A stretch of DNA of 7,408 bases from JAGNZR01 sp051648365 (GTDB lineage: Bacteria; Fusobacteriota; Fusobacteriia; Fusobacteriales; Fusobacteriaceae), in NCBI GenBank assembly GCA_051648365.1, contig JBOFEZ010000106.1, forward strand, positions 1 to 7,408. The letters are read 5' to 3'. The translations under genes were made by a program, and so were the position numbers. Shown here in pieces: positions 1 to 5,845 of the stretch. Within the stretch, counting starts at the first letter, position 1. The number at the start of each line of letters is the position of its first letter. Under the pieces are notes generated by a model that was given only the letters and a program-made list of their open reading frames with translations, was not told where the DNA came from and searched no databases.

Positions 1-1277
1 TGGAGTGAATAGGCGTTACCAAGAGCATAAGAGGGAAAATATCCAATAAGTCCGCAAGACCAGTGGACATCTTGAAGCACTCCATCACTGTCGTTATCTG
101 GAGATATTCCAAGATACTCTTCCATTTTTTCTCTCCATATTTGTGGAAGGTTTTCAATTTCATAGTCACCTCTGAATATACCTTTTTCAATTTCATATCT
201 CACCATTATATGGAGAGAATAAGTCAATTCGTCAGCTTCAACTCTGATAAGAGAAGATTGGACACTGTTTATTCCTCTATAAAAATCCTGAAAAGAAATA
301 TTTTTGAGATATTCATATTCGTTTTGAAGTTTAGGAAATAAAACTTCCCAAAAATTTTCGGAACGTCCTACTATATTCTCATAAAATCTTGACTGTGATT
401 CGTGGATACCCATGGAGGTTCCGTCTGCTAAAGTTGTATCTTTTAGTGAAGGGGCTATTCCTTGCTCATAAATACCGTGTCCAGTTTCGTGTATAGTGCT
501 GAAGATAGAAGAAAGAGGGAGGTTTTCTATATACCTAGTAGTAAGTCTGACATCATCCATATTCACAGTGAGCGTGAAGGGATGAGCGCTTTCTGCTAGA
601 ACACCTCTATTAAAATCAAAGCCTAGGTATTGGCCTATGAACCTTGAAAATTTTTTTTGATTTTCCACTGGAACAGAACCTGTTAAAATTTTTGAATAAT
701 CTAAATTTTTTTCTTTTATTTTTTTTAGTATAGGAACAATTTCGACTTTTAATGTTTCAAAAAAAAGATCTAATTTTTGTATGTCCATACCCTTTTCATA
801 ATCTGAAAGAATTATATTGTAGAGGTCTTCACCATCTTTTTTTCTGTAATTGGCAAATTTTTTAGAAAAAAGAAATATTTTTTCTAAAGAATCTTGAAAT
901 TTAAAGAAGTCATTGGTTTCCCTTGCTTCTGCCCAGATATTTTGAGCTGTGGCTGTAAGTTCCGAGTATTCACGGTATTCCTGTGGCGGAATATTTTTTA
1001 TTTTTTCAATTTCCTCTAGGAGGTCATCAATCTCTTTTTTTTCAATGAGAGAGAGATTATCTCTATTTTTATCTAAAAAATGCAGGAGTTCTAAAAATTC
1101 TTTAGAGGTGGTAATTTCGTAAGATTTTAGACTGAGGTCTCCGATAAGTTCTGCTAGAAGTTCTTGCCCCCCCTTAGGTGCGATGGTTTCCATATCCCAA
1201 TGTAGAAGAGCCAGGTTAGAATCTATTAATTTTTTCTTTTTTATGAGTTTTGAGAAAGTGTTTTTTCTGTTTTCCAT
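1..1277 (-). CDS. M32-family metallocarboxypeptidase (carboxypeptidase Taq type), C-terminus cut by window edge
   Basis: This zinc-dependent enzyme should remove C-terminal residues from peptides in the cytoplasm; there is no signal peptide. I translated it by hand and the frame is open for 425 complete codons from ATG 1277 to the left edge. Family landmarks appear in order: APKGG near residues 33-37, HPF at 232-234, the DxRxT motif (DVRLT) at 242-246, the zinc site HETGH at 263-267, and HES at 292-294, where Glu293 is the expected third zinc ligand 30 residues after the first His. Near the end are EADELTYSLH and DVHWS (403-407) followed by GYFPSYALGN. M32 enzymes are usually about 500 residues, so roughly 75 are missing beyond the window. 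The start is fixed by an AAGGATGTG-type ribosome site and an in-frame TAA about eight codons upstream. It has its own promoter and diverges from the outer-membrane protein gene. Family assignment is very secure; the substrate is unknown. Confidence 0.95.
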   Translation of the reverse strand, partial: MENRKNTFSKLIKKKKLIDSNLALLHWDMETIAPKGGQELLAELIGDLSLKSYEITTSKEFLELLHFLDKNRDNLSLIEKKEIDDLLEEIEKIKNIPPQEYREYSELTATAQNIWAEARETNDFFKFQDSLEKIFLFSKKFANYRKKDGEDLYNIILSDYEKGMDIQKLDLFFETLKVEIVPILKKIKEKNLDYSKILTGSVPVENQKKFSRFIGQYLGFDFNRGVLAESAHPFTLTVNMDDVRLTTRYIENLPLSSIFSTIHETGHGIYEQGIAPSLKDTTLADGTSMGIHESQSRFYENIVGRSENFWEVLFPKLQNEYEYLKNISFQDFYRGINSVQSSLIRVEADELTYSLHIMVRYEIEKGIFRGDYEIENLPQIWREKMEEYLGISPDNDSDGVLQDVHWSCGLIGYFPSYALGNAYSL

Positions 1278-1309
1278 AATATCACATCCTTTTAAAAGTT
1301 ATATATGCA

Positions 1310-1340
1310 ATTATACCACAAAGTGTAAAAATAGTGTGAA
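1310..1340 (-). promoter_or_regulatory. Probable sigma70-type promoter of the M32 carboxypeptidase gene
   Basis: On the minus strand there is a perfect TATAAT -10 box (1315 down to 1310). The best -35 match is TTCACA (1340 down to 1335), with a rather long 19-bp spacer. Transcription would begin near 1303, giving a leader of about 25 nt before the ATG at 1277. The -10 is convincing; the -35 is less so because of the spacing. Confidence 0.55.
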
Positions 1341-1343
1341 AAA
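1322..1343. repeat. Tandem 11-bp direct repeat between the divergent promoters
   Basis: AGTGTAAAAAT (1322-1332) is followed directly by AGTGTGAAAAA (1333-1343), 9 of 11 positions identical. The period is about one helical turn. The pair overlaps the -35 of the minus-strand promoter and ends 12 bp before the -35 of the plus-strand promoter, where an operator for both genes could sit. In AT-rich DNA it could also be chance. Confidence 0.35.
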
Positions 1344-1354
1344 CATAGAAATTA

Positions 1355-1383
1355 TTGACTTTTTTCAAATAAAATGATATGCT
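1355..1383 (+). promoter_or_regulatory. Strong extended -10 promoter of the outer-membrane protein gene
   Basis: TTGACT (1355-1360) is followed after 17 bp by TATGCT (1378-1383), with a TGn extension (1375-1377) just ahead of the -10. This is close to the sigma70 consensus. The -10 covers the ATG at 1379, so that ATG lies upstream of the expected transcription start (about 1390) and cannot be the translation start from this promoter. Confidence 0.75.
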
Positions 1384-1420
1384 AATTAGGTTCCATATTT
1401 TTTGGAAACATAATTTAATT

Positions 1421-1435
1421 GGGGGAAATGTTTTG
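1421..1435 (+). promoter_or_regulatory. Ribosome binding site and TTG start of the outer-membrane protein gene
   Basis: A GGGGGAAA purine tract (1421-1428) lies 5-7 nt upstream of TTG 1433-1435. Starting there puts Lys-Asn directly ahead of a hydrophobic stretch, the normal layout of a signal peptide. The longer in-frame alternative from ATG 1379 would add 18 residues and begin inside the promoter -10 box. The overlapping ATG at 1429 belongs to another frame and stops after two codons. Confidence 0.7.
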
Positions 1436-2329
1436 AAAAATATATTTACTGTATTATTTTTAGGAATAAGTTTAGCAACTTTTTCCATGGAATCGGCTTC
1501 GCAAAAAACTGAAGAAGATGAAAGAAAAGAGTGGATGGGAATACCTTATCCCATGAAACGTTGGGGAGTTTCAATATTGGGAGTAAATCAAGTTGAAAAA
1601 GGTAATATTAAAAATGTGGATTTAAAAAATAAAGTTTTGAATTCAGCAGGGATAACTGTAAAAGATTCTGAATCTATAAAAGTAGATGCTAATGTGAAAT
1701 TATTAAAAGCTGATTATTTTATACTACCATTTCTTTCTGTTTATGGAATTTATGGAGAATTAGATGCAGATGTTAAAATAAAATTGGGAGATATCAATGT
1801 TCCTATTCCAGGGAGACCTGATATTGTTATACCAGGAAGACCTGGAAGACCCGATACAATTATACCAGGAAGACCTGATTCAAATATCAGAATTCCTTTT
1901 CCAGTTCAGTCTTTGAATACTAAAGGTGATATTTATGGAGCAGGAGCTCTTATAGCAGGAGAATATAAAAATATTTTTACAATGCTACAATATACTTACA
2001 GTGAGATTCGTATGAAAAATGGATTGGCTAAAAAGAAAGCAGAAATGGCAAATGGAAGATTAGGATATAGTTTTAAACCTGAGGGTAAATATATTAAAAG
2101 CTTCACTCCATATCTAGGAGCAGCTTACCAACTTATGGATACTCAAGTTAAAACTCAAGTGGAAGACCCTGGACTAGGAGCAATAGAAGCTGTTATAGAT
2201 TTAGAACTGGATGAAATTACACCTGCAGCAGGAGTTTTCTTACAGTTCCCACATGATATAACTCTTTTAGTAGAAACAACATGGGGAACTAGAGATTCTA
2301 TAGCGATAGATTTGGGGTATAGATTCTAA
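1433..2329 (+). CDS. Predicted outer-membrane beta-barrel protein with internal IPGRPD repeat, function unknown
   Basis: From the TTG start this encodes 298 residues. Residues 1-23 form a signal peptide (charged start, hydrophobic FTVLFLGISLATF core, likely cleavage around the SAS segment at 21-23). The mature part has alternating hydrophobic and polar stretches separated by polar turns, no cysteines, and ends in LGYRF; a terminal Phe after an aromatic or hydrophobic alternation is the usual signal for BAM-dependent barrel insertion. A segment at 92-110 (KADYFILPFLSVYGIYGEL) reminds me of a conserved stretch in small uncharacterised outer-membrane proteins, but I cannot verify this. Residues 125-149 hold an IPGRPD-type proline/glycine/arginine repeat, probably a loop between strands. 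The gene has its own strong promoter and a terminator shared with the convergent phospholipase gene. Outer-membrane location is likely; pore, adhesin or structural role cannot be told apart. Confidence 0.8.
   Translation: MKNIFTVLFLGISLATFSMESASQKTEEDERKEWMGIPYPMKRWGVSILGVNQVEKGNIKNVDLKNKVLNSAGITVKDSESIKVDANVKLLKADYFILPFLSVYGIYGELDADVKIKLGDINVPIPGRPDIVIPGRPGRPDTIIPGRPDSNIRIPFPVQSLNTKGDIYGAGALIAGEYKNIFTMLQYTYSEIRMKNGLAKKKAEMANGRLGYSFKPEGKYIKSFTPYLGAAYQLMDTQVKTQVEDPGLGAIEAVIDLELDEITPAAGVFLQFPHDITLLVETTWGTRDSIAIDLGYRF
1805..1879 (+). repeat. In-frame tandem repeat encoding IPGRPD units
   Basis: Three copies of an 18-bp unit encoding IPGRP(D) start at 1805, 1829 and 1862. The first two are 24 bp apart (an eight-residue IPGRPDxx unit). 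The second and third are 33 bp apart because of an extra 9-bp GRP copy (GGAAGACCT-like, starting at 1844). The peptide reads IPGRPD-IV-IPGRP-GRPD-TI-IPGRPD. All unit lengths are multiples of three, so copy-number change would lengthen or shorten the protein without a frameshift. Confidence 0.9.
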
Positions 2330-2349
2330 AAAATTAAATAGAAAGCAAT

Positions 2350-2393
2350 AAAAAAATCTCTCTCTGGGAATAAATCTAGAGAGAGATTTTTTT
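2350..2393. terminator. Bidirectional intrinsic terminator between convergent genes
   Basis: Two 16-nt arms (A7 followed by TCTCTCTCT at 2350-2365, and its exact complement at 2378-2393) enclose a 12-nt loop. The stem ends in a run of seven T on either strand, so it can stop transcription of the outer-membrane protein gene (stop codon ends at 2329) and of the phospholipase gene (stop at 2397-2399). It fills most of the gap between them. Confidence 0.92.
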
Positions 2394-2396
2394 AAA

Positions 2397-4703
2397 TTAG
2401 AAATTATATCCGATGTGCACTTGGAAGAGATAACCACTAGATAGAGCATCATTAGAGACAACTAAATCCATAGGTCCTAAGAAAGTATCCCAACCGAGCC
2501 CAATACCATATCCTGCAAGAGAATCATCCCAGATTTTTTTCGATTCTCCGAAGACGGAATCATAGTTATAACTTAATATATTATATTTTCCAATAAGATT
2601 TATACTAGAGAATAGATTATACTGAACTGCTCCTGAAGCAATTATAAAATTATCTGTGTAGACTGCTCCCATAGGAAGACCATAGAAGGAGGAGTTTCTT
2701 CTCAGAATATTATTTCGAAGACCCCCTATTGAAAAGACATCTGCAAGAGGAGCATTTTCAGCATCAGATATAGATCCACGTACTAGATCTGTAGCAAATG
2801 AAACTTTGTCAGTTATAGGAAGGAAAAAACTACCTTGTGCTAAATATCCTGTATAGGATTTTTCACCATTTGTAGGAGTTCCAGCAAAAAGCTGTCCAAT
2901 TATTCTAGTTCCTTTACTTGGATAAAATTCTTTGTTTATGGAATCATAGTAGAAACTCAGCTGGTTATTTAGAAGAGAACCTGTATTTTTGAAGCTAGGA
3001 AGTCTATCCAGTCTCAATCCAGACTCATAATCTGTCTCAATATTTTTAAATCCTAAACCATAACCTATGATAGCATTTTTATATAGAGATTTTCCTAAAG
3101 AGATATTGGCTTCAAACTCATTACTGCTGTAAGTGGATACTTTGTCGCTGTCTTTATAGAGAAAAACTGGATTTTTTCCATAAGAGATGTCAGCAGAGGC
3201 TATAATCGAGTTATTAAAAAAATTATACTGAGTGATATCTTTAACTGTTATTTTCGGATATTTAGAAAGCTCAGCTTTTACAACATAGTTTTTTTGTGAT
3301 AAACCTAATTTTTCAAGTACAGGTATCTCAGCAGCCAGTTCCAGTCCTGCACCATAATTGGAAGCATAAGAGATTCCCGCATTAAGCTTATTATTAATTT
3401 TTTCTCTTACGATAACTTCCATAGTATCTCCATCTACATGATAGAAAACACGGTCAATATACTTGAGGGCATAGACTCTTTCAATCCAAAGTTTTATCTC
3501 GTCCTGATTTAAAATACCTGGTTTTGGCTTAAGAGTGAAAATATCTTCAACTGTAAGAACTTCACTTCCTGAAAGTTTAACATTTGTTATTTCTTGATAG
3601 CTAGGTTCTAATTTTTTAGAATTTTCTTTTATCTCTAAAAATCTTTTCTCATCTGAGAGTTTAGAAAGAGCAAAATCAACTTTTTCAGCAGCTACAGCTC
3701 CCTCCTCTATGAGATCGTGGAGATTTCTGAAATCCAGAGTGCTGTGGTCTTTAACATCAGGTGTGATAAGAATATCTGGAAAATTTTTCTGACGCTGGGT
3801 ATTTATATTTCCGTTGTAAGTAGAAAGCTTATCTAGGATAGAAACTATATTTGAACTATCATTTATACGGGAAGCATCTGATGAAATATCTACCCCGATA
3901 ACTATATCTGCTCCCATCTCTACAGCCTGAAGCACAGGGAAGTTATCTGCCACTCCTCCATCCACGTAATAAGTTCCTCCATCTTTTATAGGATCTATGA
4001 AAGTTGGAATAGCCATACTTTTTAAAGTTGCTAGAGCCAAATCTCCACTATCTATTGCCACAGATTCTCCGTTTTCAAGATCAGTGGCCATGGCTCTGAA
4101 TGGAATAGGAAGTCTTGAAAAATCAGCTACTCCCTCAGCTTTTTGAAATATCTCTTTCAACTGAAGATAAACCTGTTCTCCATCAAAAACTCCCATAGGT
4201 AGAGAAAGGTTGAAATTTTTATCGATGGAAAGAGTCAGGGGATATTTGTTGGTTGTTGCTTTTTCTACTATTCCTTTGAGATCTCGGTCAGTTGAATTAG
4301 TAAATAATTTTCCAAAATTTAAACTGTTGATTGTTTTTTCAATCTCATCAGGAGTATAGCCTATAGAATACATGGCAGCTATTATACTTCCTGCACTCGT
4401 ACCTACAATATAGTCGATAGGTATTTGATATTTCTCAAGAGTTCTAAGAACTCCTATATGAGCAGCTCCTTTAGCTCCTCCTCCACTGAGTACAAGACCG
4501 ATTTTTGGACGTTCAATATTTTTTTCTTGGAAACTTTGTTTCAATTTTTCTAAAGTTGCTTTTTTTATTTCGAATTCTCTGATTTGTTCATCAATCGCTG
4601 ATATTTTATCAGCTGTAGTATTAACTCTTGTAGGATTTTCTGATGAAAATCCTGAAGTTGAAAGAAGAAGCAGAGAGGCGAGCATAAATTTAAATCTATT
4701 CAT
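2397..4703 (-). CDS. fplA: Type Vd autotransporter: patatin-like phospholipase with POTRA and beta-barrel (FplA-like)
   Basis: The 768-residue protein is expected to pass through the outer membrane by its own barrel and display a phospholipase A-type lipase. Residues 1-20 are a signal peptide without a lipobox. Residues 28-64 are charged and helical, possibly coiled coil. The patatin domain spans about 66-270: oxyanion loop SGGGAKG (73-79), nucleophile Ser103 in GTSAG, and Asp248 in the DGG motif, completing the Ser-Asp dyad. Residues about 371-436 look like one POTRA domain. The rest (about 437-768) is a surface-antigen barrel ending in HIGYNF. Length and order match F. nucleatum FplA (about 760 residues); from memory its dyad is Ser98/Asp243, the same spacing. 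The ATG at 4703 has GGAGG 4 nt upstream and a near-consensus promoter. In Fusobacterium FplA is a surface or released phospholipase A1 linked to host interaction; that role here is inferred by homology. Confidence 0.95.
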   Translation of the reverse strand: MNRFKFMLASLLLLSTSGFSSENPTRVNTTADKISAIDEQIREFEIKKATLEKLKQSFQEKNIERPKIGLVLSGGGAKGAAHIGVLRTLEKYQIPIDYIVGTSAGSIIAAMYSIGYTPDEIEKTINSLNFGKLFTNSTDRDLKGIVEKATTNKYPLTLSIDKNFNLSLPMGVFDGEQVYLQLKEIFQKAEGVADFSRLPIPFRAMATDLENGESVAIDSGDLALATLKSMAIPTFIDPIKDGGTYYVDGGVADNFPVLQAVEMGADIVIGVDISSDASRINDSSNIVSILDKLSTYNGNINTQRQKNFPDILITPDVKDHSTLDFRNLHDLIEEGAVAAEKVDFALSKLSDEKRFLEIKENSKKLEPSYQEITNVKLSGSEVLTVEDIFTLKPKPGILNQDEIKLWIERVYALKYIDRVFYHVDGDTMEVIVREKINNKLNAGISYASNYGAGLELAAEIPVLEKLGLSQKNYVVKAELSKYPKITVKDITQYNFFNNSIIASADISYGKNPVFLYKDSDKVSTYSSNEFEANISLGKSLYKNAIIGYGLGFKNIETDYESGLRLDRLPSFKNTGSLLNNQLSFYYDSINKEFYPSKGTRIIGQLFAGTPTNGEKSYTGYLAQGSFFLPITDKVSFATDLVRGSISDAENAPLADVFSIGGLRNNILRRNSSFYGLPMGAVYTDNFIIASGAVQYNLFSSINLIGKYNILSYNYDSVFGESKKIWDDSLAGYGIGLGWDTFLGPMDLVVSNDALSSGYLFQVHIGYNF

Positions 4704-4737
4704 TATTCCTCCGTAGTATAAAAATTTTTCACCCTTT

Positions 4738-4766
4738 ATTATAGCACTAAATCAAGAAAAAACCAA
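4738..4766 (-). promoter_or_regulatory. Strong extended -10 promoter of the phospholipase autotransporter gene
   Basis: On the minus strand TTGGTT (4766 down to 4761) is followed after 17 bp by a perfect TATAAT (4743 down to 4738), preceded by a TGn extension (4746-4744). Transcription should begin near 4731, giving a leader of about 28 nt that carries the GGAGG site at 4712-4708. In the other direction, toward the channel gene, I find only a GATAAT (4813-4818) without a properly spaced -35. Confidence 0.78.
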
Positions 4767-4840
4767 GCATGAGAAGGAAGTGGCCCCCAAAAATTGAATA
4801 ACATAGAAAGTAGATAATCAAAAAGAAAATTAGGAGGAAT

Positions 4841-5845
4841 ATGCTGACAGGATTAAAGAGATTCAATAATTCTCTTTTAGGATTTTTTACAGTTTTTGCA
4901 TTGGGGATTTTTGGTTATGTATATATAGAAGAGTATACTCTGCTAAATGCTTTTTATATGACCTCTATAACCCTTGGAACAGTTGGTTTTGCAGAGGTAC
5001 AACCGCTCACTGACAATGGGAAAATTTTCACTTCTTTTCTTATATTTGCAGGAATAACAGTCTATATTTATTGTATAAGTACCCTTACATCTCTTATAGT
5101 TGAGGGAGAGCTAAAAAATTATTTTAAGGATGTGAAGAAGAGCAGAATGATAGAAAAACTTAAAGAACACTATATTGTAGTAGGGTATGGAAGAACAGGA
5201 GAAAAACTGGTGGAAAATTTTCATTTGGCCAATCTTCCTATGGTGATAATAGAAAAAAATCCAGATGCCATAAAAAGACTTCAGGACCGTTATTCAAATA
5301 TACCACTATATATTTTAGGGGATGCCACAGAAGATACAGTACTGGAAAAAGCAGGAATAGACAGAGCTAAATGCCTTATTCCTGTGCTTTCTGATGACAG
5401 TGACAATCTGTTTGTTACAATGAGTTCCAAACTTTTAAATCCGGCCATAAAAATAGTTACAAGATTGAATGAAAAAAGTAATTATGCTAAGTTGAAAAAA
5501 GTAGGTGCTAATAAAATACTTTCCTCTTTCGATGTGACTGCAGACCGAATGTACTCCATGGCTGTAGAGAGTAATATACTTACCTTTCAGGATATGGTGG
5601 AGGGATATAAGAATACAAAGGATCTCAATCTTGCTAGAATAACCATAAGTGAAAACTGTGAATTTCAGAATTGTGAACTTCTCCGGGCAGAAATACCTAA
5701 AAAGACAGGTCTTATCATAATTGGAGTAGAAAGAAACGGAGAACTGCTCCTGAATCCCATGGCAACAACAGAGATAGAGTTGGGTGACAAACTTCTAGTT
5801 ATGGGAAATCTGGAACAGATTAAAATACTTGAATCTATTAGTTAG
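4841..5845 (+). CDS. Two-TM potassium-channel-like protein with cytoplasmic RCK (TrkA-N/TrkA-C) domain
   Basis: The 334-residue protein has the MthK-type layout: one pore unit that would assemble as a tetramer in the inner membrane, plus a ligand-sensing cytoplasmic domain. Predicted parts are TM1 (about 10-29), pore helix (36-46), filter TVGFAE (47-52), and TM2 (about 62-86) with Gly71 as possible gating hinge. The RCK N-lobe begins with IVVGYGRTGEKL (GxGxxG at 115-120) and has Glu138 at the end of the next strand, typical of dinucleotide binding. The C-lobe spans about 258-334. The filter departs from canonical TVGYGD by Tyr to Phe, Gly to Ala and Asp to Glu, so K+ selectivity is not certain. 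ATG 4841 follows AGGAGG after 3 nt. No strong promoter is visible. The gene diverges from the phospholipase and overlaps the next gene tail to tail. An ion channel is much likelier than a Trk subunit because the pore is in the same chain. Confidence 0.9.
   Translation: MLTGLKRFNNSLLGFFTVFALGIFGYVYIEEYTLLNAFYMTSITLGTVGFAEVQPLTDNGKIFTSFLIFAGITVYIYCISTLTSLIVEGELKNYFKDVKKSRMIEKLKEHYIVVGYGRTGEKLVENFHLANLPMVIIEKNPDAIKRLQDRYSNIPLYILGDATEDTVLEKAGIDRAKCLIPVLSDDSDNLFVTMSSKLLNPAIKIVTRLNEKSNYAKLKKVGANKILSSFDVTADRMYSMAVESNILTFQDMVEGYKNTKDLNLARITISENCEFQNCELLRAEIPKKTGLIIIGVERNGELLLNPMATTEIELGDKLLVMGNLEQIKILESIS

Noticed and set aside
63..341. Plus-strand open frame of 92 codons
   Set aside because: It lies antisense to the M32 carboxypeptidase, whose frame here carries conserved family motifs; the predicted peptide is Phe-rich and low complexity, and no ribosome site is evident.
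651..726. Runs of 7-8 T as possible phase-variation tracts
   Set aside because: Such runs are expected for Lys-rich coding in AT-rich DNA and the frame is intact, so there is no positive evidence.
1379..1432. Eighteen extra N-terminal residues for the outer-membrane protein from ATG 1379
   Set aside because: The ATG lies inside the -10 box, has no ribosome site, and would bury the signal peptide behind a stretch of unlike composition.
1282..1488. Minus-strand open frame of 68 codons across the divergent promoter region
   Set aside because: It runs through both promoters and the signal-peptide region of the outer-membrane protein gene, without family features.
4794..4818. TTGAAT ... GATAAT as a promoter for the channel gene
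   Set aside because: The spacer is only 13 bp, too short for a sigma70-type promoter; the GATAAT alone is weak evidence.
5805..5825. Small AATCTG/CAGATT inverted repeat near the end of the channel gene, considered as terminator for the oxidoreductase
   Set aside because: Only about 6 bp of stem and no T run on the minus strand.
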